A DNA stretch of 64,000 nucleotides, from the NCBI GenBank assembly GCA_020809705.1, contig CP085834.1, positions 744,001 through 808,000 on the forward strand, in the 5' to 3' direction. The notes beneath the pieces are model-generated. The model did not search any database. It was given only the letters and a program-made list of their open reading frames with translations, and was not told the DNA's origin. This DNA is from Calonectria ilicicola (taxonomy: Eukaryota > Ascomycota > Sordariomycetes > Hypocreales > Nectriaceae). A program made the translations under genes and the position numbers. This document shows positions 34,861 to 46,436 of the stretch, piece after piece; within the stretch, counting starts at the first letter, position 1; each line of letters opens with the position of its first letter.

Positions 34861-36987
34861 TTAAAACTCGGCCAATTCTACATCTTGGTTGGACTCTCCT
34901 TCTACAAACACCAATTGTTTCAGCTTCCTCTGGATATATTCCCAATTCATCAAGATGGCAATTGAAAGCCAAACCATAGCCATAAGAATAGCAGTCAAAG
35001 AGATGAAAGACCTCGGGTTAGCTCCAAGTGGACGAGGGAGTGCACTGGGCTGCATAGATAATACTGCTGCTGCTAACGCAACAGGTGAAATAACCTAAAT
35101 TCAAGTTTCCCTGTCAATATGAAGAGACAGATTTATTGGATTTACTTACACCTAGCATGACTAGCGTCGTCACTTGTGAGAAAGCCAGTTTCTTGCTTTG
35201 GTCTTTGGTGTCCCTGTGACCTTCATCGCTAAGTTGGAATGCCAACTACAAAATTATAAGCATATTCTAGGCTATTCTTCGAGATCGAGACACTAACCTC
35301 TCCTTTGTACCTTACACACATTTGGCGAATGGATTCGAGATCTTTCAAATACATTTTCAGATGCTTGAAATGATCTTCTATCTCCGGAAGATGTACCGAT
35401 GCGCGTGCAGGCACCGTCTCGAACATTGCCTCAGTGTCACAGAGCTTCCACCATTCGATTGTTGTTTCTAACTTGTGAGCCAGTCGGACTAGCATCTCCT
35501 CCGCCTTCAAGATCGAAGCACGGAAGTTTCGTATAGCCAAAGAACTGTGAGTTTCAGGTGGGTTCTGTTGGTTGTTTCCAGTTAGAGGACACGATTGAAT
35601 CTAATAAATCTGTCAAAAAAGATCTGTAAGAGAATATTGATAAGGGCATGTGAAAGGAGAATATAAAGGACCTGACACACGAGTACATACATAGTTTTCG
35701 ATCTTCTTTTTCAATTTATGCACCAGAATATTCCATTCATCCTTGTACTGCCGCAGACGAGCTTCAGCAACTATCAAGAAATACTCCCGAGCTGCCAATT
35801 TCGGGATTGGAGCATCGCTTTGACCACCGGTCAGAGGATCATAATGCACGGCGCCCTGGTATTCGGTCCTTTCATGTAAGAATGTATCCACGCTTTCACC
35901 ATACTCTCCGTCTTCGAAATATGTATCGACAAAGAAGTGTGCCATCCATTTCACGTCGCTTGTTCCTGTAATGAGAAGGCTCATTTGTGCCTCACACAAG
36001 TAGTCGAACATTGTCGTAGACTCAATCCTAGGCGATCTTGAGAGGAAGCTAAGGTCAGTCACTGTCCTCAATGCACTCTTGTTCCCCATATCCCGAGTAT
36101 CTTTGGGTCTTGCGTGCCACGGGGTTGTCTTGATAGTGTAAAATGGTAGGTCCAAAGCCAGCCGAAATAGCGAGAGTTTCTTGGGCTGTCTGGACGTTAA
36201 TTTCAAGTCCGGAGCGGAACGATCAAAAGTCTCACTGGAGGAATCTCGCCGATAAAACTCTCAAATCCAAGGTATCGACCAAACATTCCTCTTAAACCTC
36301 GGGCCTGATTGATAGGTGCTGTGGAAATGATGGCTCCAAATGACCAACAACTTGGATTTGTGATGAAACTATGTTCTTAGTAATAGGTTTAAGACTATGG
36401 GAAAGTTACTATCTTCCTTACTTGACAACACGTTCCGATTTAGGTTGACGTGGTATTTCCTCGCCTCTTAATGCCCTGCTGTTGCCTGGTCCAATGATAT
36501 TCGATACCTATGACCGGAGTTAGCGCACCCCGGGTGGATCAAAAAGAGTCCTAACCTTCTGTAAGAGGACATCATGAAGGCCTTGAGCAGTCAGTGGACC
36601 AAAACTTTTGTACACAATATCCTGTTCCGTTTCGTCACTTGTCCAGTCATCAACAAGAGCAACGGTCTTTAATTCCACAGGTGATGTTCCTGTGCGCAAG
36701 CGTTCAAGGATTTCATCTGAGCAATATGTAATAACTCTATCAAAGGCTGGGACAGTTCTATCTGCTGTAGCCGAATCTGTCATGAAGAAGTCGACAAGGT
36801 CCGTGGTCTGGCCCATCTGTCGGGCTGTTTTAATATAGGGCTCATTCTCATCTTTGGGCACTGAAGATGGACCGGCATGTGAGTCTGAAATTGCCCATGG
36901 CATTCCATTTTGATTACTATTCTTTCCATTTGGCAAATGGAGCCCACTTTTGCGTCGTCTTCTCCCATTTATGTTTCTCCTTCTCAT
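34861..36987 (-). CDS. Fungal CorA-like membrane protein of unknown function
   Basis: Seven exons join in frame: 36987-36556, 36507-36422, 36368-36236, 36185-35691, 35564-35298, 35245-35150 and 35094-34861, giving 580 residues. The N-terminal half is soluble (WTSDETEQDIVYKSFGPLTA, CWSFGAIIS, RPKDTRDMGNKSALRTVTDL). The second half is helical (NPPETHSSLAIRNFRASI, HLPEIEDHFKHLKMYLKDLE) and ends with two hydrophobic helices, near VTTLVMLGVISPVALAAAVL and SLTAILMAMVWLSIAIL, followed by a short acidic tail. Helical bundle plus two terminal membrane helices is the layout of CorA-type magnesium transporters, and fungal genomes have many such CorA-like proteins, but the GMN signature is absent, so transport is not supported. 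The role is unknown. The start at 36987 is the first ATG of the open frame and is less certain than the rest. Confidence 0.7.
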
Positions 36988-38398
36988 ATTTATGCTTACT
37001 CTACCTACAGCGGCATAATAACAGGCGTTAGTGATAGGATACAGCCAGCGTACTTACTTCAGAGAGGAGATATAATGTTCTTCGACGTCTATAGGAAATA
37101 TTTCCTGGTGTATTTCTTGGAACTCAAGTCAGATAATCAATTAGTGTGACAATCGGTCATCTTCCGGCGGGATAAATTATCGAGCTGCACTCTGTTACTC
37201 ATCACTAAATCAAAGCGCTCGCAACAGTGACCCAAATAATACGGCTTTATATTAAAAATGATTAAATATAAAATAGATAATAGGAAGAAGCAAAGTATGT
37301 TGAGGAAGGATATTATAGCCGATGGATCCAAGGAGCGTAATAAAGCCATAATAAGACTCATAATGATTGTCTCAAACGGGGAAACCAGAGCTTATCTGTC
37401 ATTGAACCGTCCCCTAAAAATGGGGCGGAAATTCTGACACAATTCTCCCCAAACACCTCGGTTAAATGGCCTTCAAATACTCCCACCCTATAGATACTGA
37501 CCAGCCTTAGTTCTGCCTCTCTGCGAGTTTATGGCGCATGTATGACGTGGCAGCTGATGGTGCGTGGAATGCGACTCAGATTCGCGCAATGATTGTTCCT
37601 CTACTCTCTATGGTCAGAATCTAGAACTTGTGATCAAATCTGCAGACCGTTTTGGGTGTTCCAATAGGCCAATGTGCAGGCTTGGGCCGCGATGAAGCAA
37701 GCTTCAACCCAAATAAGGGTTTCCGTTGCCAAAACGGTAGCTGTTATCGCTCGTGTCATACTCCGGTTGCCTTGTCGCCTTTTTCCAAAATCAGTTCCCT
37801 CTCAGTGGCCAACATTCTGATTCTTGTGCGACAGTTGCGACTGGTGAGGCACAGGTAAGGCGTGAGGCCATCCAGCTCGTGATTAGATTCTTCATGCAGC
37901 TGACCCAAGACGGAACATATCAAACATGGTGAAAGCTTCATTGGACGAGATATACGATGTGCCAGTAACGGAGGCTTGAAGATTGTAGGGCCTATGGTTT
38001 AGAGAAAAGCGATGGATGACGTCTTCCCTCTAGCATGGAGTTGACACATGCTACCGTAACACTCAGCTGCGGGGTCGTGACCACACATTATCCCATTCAG
38101 GGCTTTTATGTGATTTAGCGCTAACCCAGAAGAAGAAAAGCCTATTTATGATTTTTCAGTCTATAGAGGATAGACTTTGAGAGACACCTCCCCGAAAGAG
38201 AAGGAAAGAAATATTGGTACGTAGCCAAGGGCAGTGGGATGCGTTTTGGATGAAAAATTACCCACAGTCCCTGAGCAATATTTCTTTGCACTTCCAAGTC
38301 GGTAAAGCCGGTACCATTAAATATGGGATGTAATAAACTAACTAAAAGATTTCTTGCTCAAAATTGTCTAACTTGTATGAACAGCAAGCAGTTGGACT
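36988..38398. other. Intergenic region
   Basis: About 1.4 kb with no supported gene. The part near 37200-37340 is AT-rich. Short frames lack domains. Confidence 0.45.
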
Positions 38399-39826
38399 CT
38401 AATTTCGGTGCTTCAAGTCTTGTTCAAATTCTGCCTTCACTTTAGCTGCAATATTGTCATCCACGAGAATGTTCCACCCAGCAACCGCCATGCCTTTGGA
38501 AGCAACCACGCAAAGATTGTGAGCTTCCCTAGTGCTAGCAGCAGCCGTGAACCCTGGAGTGTGGTTTTTGCATCCTGCGTCGGCTGGAATACTAACATAG
38601 GACTGCATTGCAGGACATTCGTATGATACGTTTCCTAGAGTCACGATGAGTCATGGTCCAAGACATATAGGTTGAAAATGAACTTTCTTACCTTGGTCTG
38701 TTGAGCCTGGCACACCTGCAGAAGTGAAGTCGCACTTTACTCTGGAAGACATGGCCGACATTGCCTTTGCGTAAAGAGCGCAGATGGTTTTGTTGGGTCG
38801 GAGGTCAGCATACGTATTGTATCTATAATATGTTAGTTCATCTTGAATCTGTGCACAATGTGGCCAAATACTTACAGCTCAAAGTCTATTTCGCAACCCG
38901 ACTGTATAGCTGCGCCATCGAAGCACCGTTTGACTCTCTGTAAAAGGCCGTTGGCCTCAGTAAGGCTCGGACTTCGAACGTAGCAATCGAGAGTTGCTGT
39001 GCCAGGAATAACATTTGGTCGGGTACCGCCGTCAGAAATCACGCAATGCACGCGATTACTGGGGTGAATCTGCTGTCGCAGCACGCTGATTCCGTTGTAC
39101 GCGAGCACGACTGCATCAAGCGCATTCACGCCCTCCCAAGGTGCAACGGCAGCATGAGCTGTCTGTCCAGTATACTGAACTTTCATTTTGTGACTTGCCA
39201 GCGTGGGCATGTATGCATCGCCAGTGAAACCTTCACAGGCATCCGGGGGCCCTGGGTGCGTCATCAAACAAGCATCAACATCCTTGAATCCGCCGGCTGC
39301 GACAATTTTAATCTTTCCACCCAATCCCTCTTCAGCCGGAGTTCCAACAAGACGTACCCGGCCAGGAATCTGATGCTCCTTTAAAGCTTGGGCAACGCCC
39401 AGGAAGGCCCCAATAGACATCATGGCAATTAGATTGTGACCGCAAGCATGGCCTATTCCAGGAAGAGCGTCATATTCTGCGTTGAAGGCAATCACACGAC
39501 CGCCAGATCCATACTCTGCGACAAAGGCAGTTTCGAGGCCGTAGGCGTGACGCGTCACAGAGAAGCCCAAATTTTCGAGAAGAGAAGTGATATTATCATG
39601 GGCCTTGTATTCTTGGTAGCCTAGTTCAGGGTTTTGGTGAACCTATGAGCAAACGTTAGGGTCAATTGATTCCTAGAGTTTGGAGGGATCCCACTGTCAG
39701 ATTAATACCCCACAGAAGTTCATCGTTGCGATCGATTGTCTCTAAAATAATTTTCACATCTGGATCATTTATGACTGACGTAGATTGAATTCCAGAAGCA
39801 GTGGATTCCAAACTCAGTTGCGTCAT
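38399..39826 (-). CDS. M20-family amidohydrolase (aminoacylase/carboxypeptidase type)
   Basis: Four exons are read (39826-39695, 39642-38876, 38822-38692, 38634-38399), giving 421 residues. The family contains zinc or cobalt metalloenzymes that cleave amide bonds in N-acyl amino acids or small dipeptides. Metal-centre motifs are clear: AFNAEYDALPGIGHACGHN (Asp and the two His), TPAEEGLGGK (catalytic Glu pair) and LMTHPG (His). The dimerisation or lid domain is present (HKMKVQYTGQTAHAAVAPWE, EGVNALDAVV), and a distal His lies in the C-terminal part. It most resembles the M20D/PM20D2-like group. The first intron has an unusual GTGGGA donor but restores NLT-VHQNPELGYQEYKAHD, the normal N-terminal junction. 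No signal peptide is seen, so a cytosolic enzyme is expected; its substrate is unknown. Confidence 0.9.
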
Positions 39827-40401
39827 TGTGAAAAAACAACACCTTTAATCAAGTCCGCTGAGTTCAGCGTTGATGAACCAAAACCCTAAGATGCAGATTT
39901 AAATGGTCTCGAATCCCAGGAATGGCTTGTAGTTCACACTCTCATTCGTTCAATTGTGACAGGAATGAGGGGTTTGGTTGAATAGATGCGAATGTGGGGA
40001 TTGTCCATTAATATACAACATGAGATAATCGGCTTGATCGGTCGGTCGGCCCGAATCGGGTCGCCGAAGCGGCAAAAAATGATGATACCATCCAACTGCA
40101 CCACCTTGACCAAAGGACGCTTGCCGTATGAGGTTAGTTTTTTTTAAAGCAAATAGAAATGCGCATGTATTTTAGAAATATGCATATTAGAATCTCTTTA
40201 GTGGTTAATAATGCCGCTCGCAGCTTGAACGTTTGCATGGTTCTTATCTGTGATTCCCTAGTCTCACCTAGGATTATCTAGTCTTATCTATCATGATTTC
40301 ATGTTATTACTCTAACTTGTTTATAAGATAAGGCGATGAAGCCGTGTAGAAAAATCACAAAGTAAAATCAAGGTTTCCTCAGCCTTCTTTCCACTTGCAC
40401 A
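39827..40401. other. Intergenic region
   Basis: No gene is seen. It contains the promoter of the M20 gene and the 3' end of the F-box-like gene. A run of similar short words (TAGTCTCACCTAGGATTATCTAGTCTTATCTA) near 40260-40290 is low-complexity sequence. Confidence 0.5.
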
Positions 40402-41934
40402 TCATATATAATCAAATGCGCCGCCTAATATGAGGATGGGACGACTAAAGTAAACGATGTTGTCTTCGTATTCTTCATTGTAGTATACGAGCCAAAAATC
40501 ATCGACCAACAGATATGTCCAGGTTGCTACGCGAGGTTCATCTTCAAAACGGCTGGGTATCATAAAACGACCGTTTTCATCTTGTTTAGAAATCTCATCT
40601 GTGCCCCATGATTCTCCAATTTCAAAGTTGCATTGAATGATTGACTCACGATCGCGAAGGCGCTCGACTGCTGTTGGAAAATCAACAAACGAGTCAAATG
40701 GCCATGCACACATAGCGGGTCTTAATGGTACCGTGTCGGAATATGTCATTCCCATTCGTAACATCCAACAAGCTCGCTGCACTACTTGTTGAAAGATTTC
40801 TGAGAATAGTTCAGGCGCTGGTTCGGCATCCAAGATGACTACCATGCGATTGGCAGGCATTCCTGCAGGAATTAGGGCATATGCTTCCATGATCCATTTC
40901 GCTAGGAGGTAACAGACATCACTAGACTGAAAATAATCAGGGTCATCCATGGATATGCTCTTCTCAGTGGCCAAAAAGTGCCTACATCTACCTTCGAAAA
41001 TGGCCCTCCAAACGTTGACACGGCGTTTTATGCGAAGATGTGGATTTTCTTTGAAGAAGGGTATGAGTCCTTGCGCATGACACTCCGGATAGGCGGCTGA
41101 TGCATGGTTCTCGTGTAGGACTATATGTCGGATATTCCGACGTAAATAATCTGGAATGGATTTGAGAAAGAATATGGCTGCAGCAGTAGCTGAGAATCGA
41201 TACTTTTTAATGAAGTAACCTGCTTTGAACAGTTGGTGCTTGCGTGAATCGTATTCTCCGAGTATAGCTGCCATTTGGTTCAGACGATTCCAAGACGGTA
41301 TACTCCAAGGTTCATGGGTTACTTCTGGCAACCTCATAATGTCTTGTCTCAAATAGTTATTATAGAGATTTTGGTTCAGGAAGCATTCGTCATCAAGTTT
41401 TATTCCATACCTTTGGCGGAGCAGGTGTAGAGTGTATGTCATGGCAGATCGCCGCATGGAGGCAACCAGGCCACAATCGTCCAGAGATACACGATACCGA
41501 TCAGGGTCCACACGTGTGCCATTCGCGTTGGATTTGAGGATTGAATCCATAATTTCTCGGAAACCGGGAAATTTTTGAACAACAGCGTCGCGTACTTCCT
41601 TGTCAATTAGGCGTTGTGAGTCCCAGAAGAAGCAATCTTCAGCCTCAAACAGGTCTCTCATGTAGAGATCCAATCGACCAGCAGCGCTAGATATGTAATT
41701 GGAAGAAACAGTGGAAAAATTTATAGTATTGGCGAGAAAGGGAATACCTATGGTTTCTTTTGCGAGAAGTGTGCAAGTGAAGCGAAGGGAGAGGTCGATT
41801 AGGTCCCCACTAGCAGTCCTGAGTTTGGCTGAATAGGCGTCCAGGGCATAGCCACCTGGGACTGCAAAATACTCCCTGAAAATCATTAGCCGTATCTCGG
41901 GAGGTATGGCTAAAATGGATATACGAGATGACAT
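40402..41934 (-). CDS. F-box-like protein of unknown target
   Basis: A single-exon frame; from ATG 41934 it has 510 residues. An ATG 57 bases further upstream is in frame, but the shorter start MSSRISILAIPPEIRLMIF brings the motif to the N terminus, as is usual. PPEIRLMIF is the short N-terminal helix motif seen in large fungal families of F-box-like and 2EXR proteins. The rest is a mixed helical/beta protein without repeats that I can name; it contains several aromatic-rich stretches (for example CAWPFDSFVDF). No signal peptide or membrane helix is seen. A substrate-receptor role in SCF ubiquitin ligases is possible but is an inference from the motif only. Confidence 0.65.
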   Translation of the reverse strand: MSSRISILAIPPEIRLMIFREYFAVPGGYALDAYSAKLRTASGDLIDLSLRFTCTLLAKETIGIPFLANTINFSTVSSNYISSAAGRLDLYMRDLFEAEDCFFWDSQRLIDKEVRDAVVQKFPGFREIMDSILKSNANGTRVDPDRYRVSLDDCGLVASMRRSAMTYTLHLLRQRYGIKLDDECFLNQNLYNNYLRQDIMRLPEVTHEPWSIPSWNRLNQMAAILGEYDSRKHQLFKAGYFIKKYRFSATAAAIFFLKSIPDYLRRNIRHIVLHENHASAAYPECHAQGLIPFFKENPHLRIKRRVNVWRAIFEGRCRHFLATEKSISMDDPDYFQSSDVCYLLAKWIMEAYALIPAGMPANRMVVILDAEPAPELFSEIFQQVVQRACWMLRMGMTYSDTVPLRPAMCAWPFDSFVDFPTAVERLRDRESIIQCNFEIGESWGTDEISKQDENGRFMIPSRFEDEPRVATWTYLLVDDFWLVYYNEEYEDNIVYFSRPILILGGAFDYI

Positions 41935-43082
41935 AGTGTAGAAACTGCCGGCGAGGGTGTGTCGCGAGGGCAGCTGGCAAGGGTTAGGCAAAAGATGAAT
42001 CGAAATTACAATGGTTTACTGCGAAAAGATATTCTGGATGACGAAGATGTTCAAAATTCAGTGGGAATCAGACACGACATAGGAATTTTACGATATAGCT
42101 CGATTTAACATTTCTAGGCAACAATGCATGCGGCTGAGTGTGGCGGATAAGAATTAAGGGAGGGGCAAAGAAAAATGAGCGAAAAGGCAAAAACCTCGAT
42201 CCATCACAGCACAATCAATATTCGTACTGAAGGCAGGCCGGCTGTGAGCTGCACTCAATCAGTACAATAACTACAGTACACTAGGACAGATTTATCTCAG
42301 TAACCACAGCCCGTGGAAGCAAGCTCGTCAGTGAATTTCCACGTGACGCGTTTGGTGCTGTTATGACAGTGTGGATACTCATTTGAACAGGTGGGGACGT
42401 TCCCTATTGTTTCGTGTCTTGATTGGACAGCCAAGCCTTGGGCCTTTGTTTATCCGCATTATATCCGCCACTGTTTCCTTCGTGTCTCGGACATTTGGCC
42501 GATGCAGCCAATTTCGGAAAAAGATGCCAACCCCGCATCTCAAGGACGTGATGATCGCTACGTGAACTGAGGGGGTTTCAAGAGCCAAATCGATTGAAGT
42601 TTGTATCAGCGAATTCTTCCACTATATTCCAATTCTTCCTCTAATTATTTCAATCCGGGCGCAGTCCGGCTCTCAGTACCTCGGGTCACTATCATGCTAT
42701 GTTGGTAGAAAAGTAGTGTAGGGTAGGCTGAGATCAACAGAAACCCTTGAGATAAACACGTCAAAACTCAATTGAGTTTGTCAAGGCTGCGCGTAGATGC
42801 CATTAAATTCGACGCGTTATTTCGCTTGAATTACATGTTTCGCTTGGAATTAGCCCGAGCCCGGAATCACGTAGCACTTAATGAGGAGAAAACGCGTCTT
42901 CTGACTACTACTTTTCCGATGTCGCTGCCGACGGATAACAAGGCCGATGCACCTCACCTCCACACTCCTCTCATACCACACCACACTGAGAGACACCATA
43001 ATTAAATCAGCCTGAAGTATCAACGCCATACAACCACTCATATTTCCATACCATATCTTAATTGGCAATAAATTTCGACACA
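41935..43082. other. Divergent promoter region
   Basis: About 1.1 kb between the F-box-like gene (minus) and the epimerase gene (plus). No gene is supported. The last 60 bases before 43083 are CA-rich (ACCACACCACACTGAG, ACAACCACTC), typical of a 5' leader. Confidence 0.5.
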
Positions 43083-44110
43083 ATGAAGGTTCTCATTACT
43101 GGTGCTGCGGGCTTCGTTGGACAGCTCCTCGCTAAGGAGCTACTCAACAATGATGAGGGAAAATATGACATCATACTCACAGACGTTGTCGAACCTCCAG
43201 TTCCTGGCAAAGTCAAGTGGCCCCAAAAGGCCCAATCAATCAAGGCCGATCTCCTTGTAGAGAACGAGTTGCAAAATGTTGTCTCCAAAGACCTCGATGC
43301 AGTATTTGTCTTCCATGGCATCATGTCATCTGGAGCCGAGGCCAACTTTGAGCTAGGTATGTCGGCCTTCTACAACTGGCACTGAGACATTGACTTATAC
43401 AAACCCATGTAGGCATGCAAGTCAATTTCGATGCTACCCGCTCTCTGCTCAACGCTCTGCGTACCGCCAAACCCGGTGCCAAGGTCATCTACACGTCTAG
43501 CCAGGCTGTTTACGGTGGAATTGTCCCTGAGCCTGTTAATGAGACCATGCGACCTACCCCGCAGAGCTCCTACGGCTGTGAAAAGATGATGTGCGAGTGC
43601 ATCATCAATGATTACAACCGTCGTGGATTCCTCAATGCCATCATCTTCCGCCTACCGACCGTCTCTGTTCGCCCTGGCAAGCCCACAGCCGCTGCCTCCT
43701 CCTTCCTTTCGGGCATGATTCGGGAGCCAATGCAGGGGCTCCCATGTGTCCTGCCATTGAAGGACCGTGCCTTTAGACACTGGATCACCTCACCAAGAAC
43801 ACTTGTTAAGAACCTGATTTACTCTCTCTCCCTGTCACAAGATGCACTTCCGGATTACGATCGAGTCGTGAACCTGCCTGGTCTCGGAGTGTCTGTACAG
43901 GATATGATGGACTCGCTCGAGAGAGTTGGTGGCAAGGATAAGCTTCAGTATCTGTCTGAGGAGGATGACGAGGCGATGAAGGCTATTCTATACTCATGGC
44001 CGGCTAAATTCGACAACAAGAAGGCCTTGGATTTGGGATTCCAAAGAGACGAATCCTTTGATGATATTGTTCGAGACTTTAAGCTCTCGCTCGAGGAGTC
44101 AACCGCTTGA
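43083..44110 (+). CDS. NAD-dependent epimerase/dehydrogenase (extended SDR, D-erythronate dehydrogenase-like)
   Basis: Two exons are read (43083-43356 and 43413-44110), giving 323 residues. The N terminus has the nucleotide-binding MKVLITGAAGFVGQLLAKEL, the catalytic site is TSSQAVYGG with the downstream SYGCEKMMCE (Tyr-x-x-x-Lys), and FRLPTVSVRPGKPTAAASSF matches the substrate-binding segment of the DenD-type dehydrogenases. The family oxidises or epimerises sugar acids or other small polyols with NAD in the cytosol. The intron uses GTATGT and ATGTAG and joins FELG-MQVNFDATR in frame. The gene looks intact and uses well-optimised codons (GCC, CTC, GTC), suggesting good expression. The exact substrate is not readable. 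Confidence 0.9.
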
Positions 44111-45368
44111 TTGAGTACAAGATTACCTCATTATATACACTTTAAATATTTATAAATTCGAAAAATCGGCCTTGCTTATCAATACACTCAGTTGCAGGAC
44201 TTCAGATTGCTTCCATTTCCAACCTCCTTACAACAAAAGTGAAGTTCTGTCTGGATAGATTCCCTGAAATCCTGCAAGCTGTCACCCGAGTCTTATAGGT
44301 CTGTATTTTACACCTGGCATACATCACATTGTAATTGGGTCATACTGCAATGTCAGCGTGGCCGAACTTGTCTTCTCCGTCTGCATTGCTCCTTTTGGGT
44401 CTTGACGTTCATACTGCGCTAGTTGCTCACTGAGAGCTGCGGCCCCAAGACTCAGCCACGGCGCCGCAGCACCAAATGTCTGTGCTATTTGATCCCTTGG
44501 ACTAGAATTCAATGCCCCGCCATTAGAAGAGTGCGGCTCTTTTCTAGGCCCCATTTGGTGGGTTGTTCTTTTGCTGATGTTTTATGTAAGCGAGATGAGG
44601 CTTGCGTAATTCCTCTTCTCCACCCACCATGTGACCAGAACTATCTCTTGTACACTGAAGACTGGAGCTGGGAATTTTATCTAGTAACTGAATTACTTGC
44701 TACTTTTTTTTTTTTTAGTTTACTTTAAGCTTTTACTTGATATGTATAGTTAGCTTTGATGAATTAAATTGCGTGTATAATGGTGATTTTTCTCTGCACG
44801 CGGCCAATTTGCAATAAATATTCCCCGACGGCAGACCCGAAAATAGAACTTAATTAGTGCTTACTATCTAAAGGAGTTGGTTTTTTTGCGGGGACTTTTC
44901 AATCCACTACAAATAGGCCAGGTTGTTGGGAGCGTATCGAGGGCCCGATTTGGAAGGTTTGTATTACCGGGCCGAACCAAAATCCTTTGGATCCATGGAG
45001 AATAGGATCTCACGCTGTTTCAACAATAGTCTGTCTGAGAAAATGCCAATACTAGACTAATAATATGGACTTTGTTGTATGAATTGCGTTCCGAATATCC
45101 GTTTGCTGCTTATGAGGTCGTATGACATGACGCGTAGTAGATAGGCTTGGATCCTTTGATGTACGCTATGGAGTGATACTGTGGTTCATCAAGTTGACAA
45201 GATTTAGACTCAAGGGCAATGATATAAAGGAACGACAGTAGCTTTTCCATCCAGCCTCATTTCAAACACTCAAGCTCTAAAACCACACTTCCTCATCTAT
45301 CAACCACAATATCCACACTCTACGATAATATCCTCGCTTATCAACTACACCGCTTAAGCTTTATCATC
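44111..45368. other. Intergenic region with the promoter of the secreted-protein gene
   Basis: About 1.26 kb with no supported gene. A run of 13 T bases lies near 44705. The right end is a typical strong fungal promoter: a TATA element at 45221-45230 and then a CA/CT-rich leader up to the ATG at 45369. Confidence 0.55.
45221..45230 (+). promoter_or_regulatory. TATA box of the small secreted protein gene
   Basis: GATATAAAGG stands about 140 bases before the ATG, followed by a pyrimidine- and CA-rich leader (CTCATCTATCAACCACAATATCC), the usual arrangement of highly expressed filamentous fungal genes. Matched by eye. Confidence 0.5.
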
Positions 45369-45779
45369 ATGCGTTTCACTTCTATCGCCGCTCTTGTCGC
45401 CCTTGCGGGTAGCACTCTCACCAGCGCTGCTCCAGCAGACACCACCACCAACGTTCTGGAGAAGCGTTGCGAAGTTGCTCTTGACAACCAGTCCTGCACA
45501 TGCAGTGATTCATACGATGTCGAAGATGGACTTGGTCTCCGTTTCTACACCGTCACAGTTGGCCGCCCTTATGACGCCAACCGCTGCCCTGTCATCAAGT
45601 CGAAGCTTGCTGCCCAGTTCCCTGCCTTCCAGAGCTGGTCATGCACCGAAACTGGTTGTGGCTGGTTCAAGCTCAAGTTCGAAATCACCAACTGGAACCC
45701 CTCTCATGCGACTATTATCAACCAGGTTTTGGCCGCTTACTTCCCCTTGGTTAATGGTTTCAACTGCCCTGCTTATTAG
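45369..45779 (+). CDS. Small secreted cysteine-containing protein (effector candidate)
   Basis: A 136-residue frame without introns. Residues 1-20 form a signal peptide (MRFTSIAALVALAGSTLTSA), followed by a short pro-segment that ends in LEKR, a Kex2 protease site at residues 30-33, so the mature protein would start at Cys34 and have 103 residues. Seven cysteines are in the mature part (34, 43, 45, 73, 92, 97, 133), enough for three disulphides with one left over. Aromatic and Trp residues are frequent (SWSCTETGCGWF, TNWNP). Codon use is strongly biased to C-ending codons, which together with a clear TATA box indicates high expression. I recognise no family. It is probably an extracellular protein with a role in host or microbe interaction or on the cell surface. 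Confidence 0.85.
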   Translation: MRFTSIAALVALAGSTLTSAAPADTTTNVLEKRCEVALDNQSCTCSDSYDVEDGLGLRFYTVTVGRPYDANRCPVIKSKLAAQFPAFQSWSCTETGCGWFKLKFEITNWNPSHATIINQVLAAYFPLVNGFNCPAY

Positions 45780-46436
45780 GGGACTTGGGTAGTTTTGAGA
45801 TTTATCTGTATCAGGAGAACTATTGAAAACGACTAGAAAATTGGGGCTTTATTTCCAAATGGTGGGCATCATGGTGTGACACTTTATTGCATTGGAGGAG
45901 CACCGAATCTAAGAGGTGCCTATTTCTAGAAAGGATGGGGTGTTTGGAATATCATTCTTGCATTGACTAAATAGAAAACTATTTTGATTCTTTGCTCAAC
46001 TTTACTGGCTGAATGTCAATCTTGACACACGAATTTGTGGTTTTGGTGTCCTAGTTCTTCGTCGTATCCAACGTAGCGGCATTTCCCGAGCTTTCTAGTG
46101 CCCTGGCCGACTTGCTCAAGAGAGCCATCATCTCCATCGCGTTGTTCAGCGCGATATTTATTTTTCCTTGGCGTATCATCTGTCTCATGCACTCAAACAC
46201 GTGCATGGACTTTGATGGTCAACTTGGATGTTGGCCTCACCCCGACCTGGGGCGATGGCGCCAAAAATAGCGTCACTGCCTAGCTCTTGAGGCGGAATGC
46301 AGATCCTTCACTCTGTCGAACGTATTGTTGCCTTGACACCTCCACATTCCCCAATACAATATAAACTAGCAGAGACGGGGAAATTCTTTACGCCATCATA
46401 TACATCGGGCCAGCGCATATTTGACTTGCCATCATA
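45780..46436. other. Intergenic region
   Basis: About 650 bases with no supported gene. It holds the 3' side of the secreted-protein gene and the promoter of the F-box gene; ACAATATAAACT near 46360 could be a TATA element for the latter. Confidence 0.45.
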
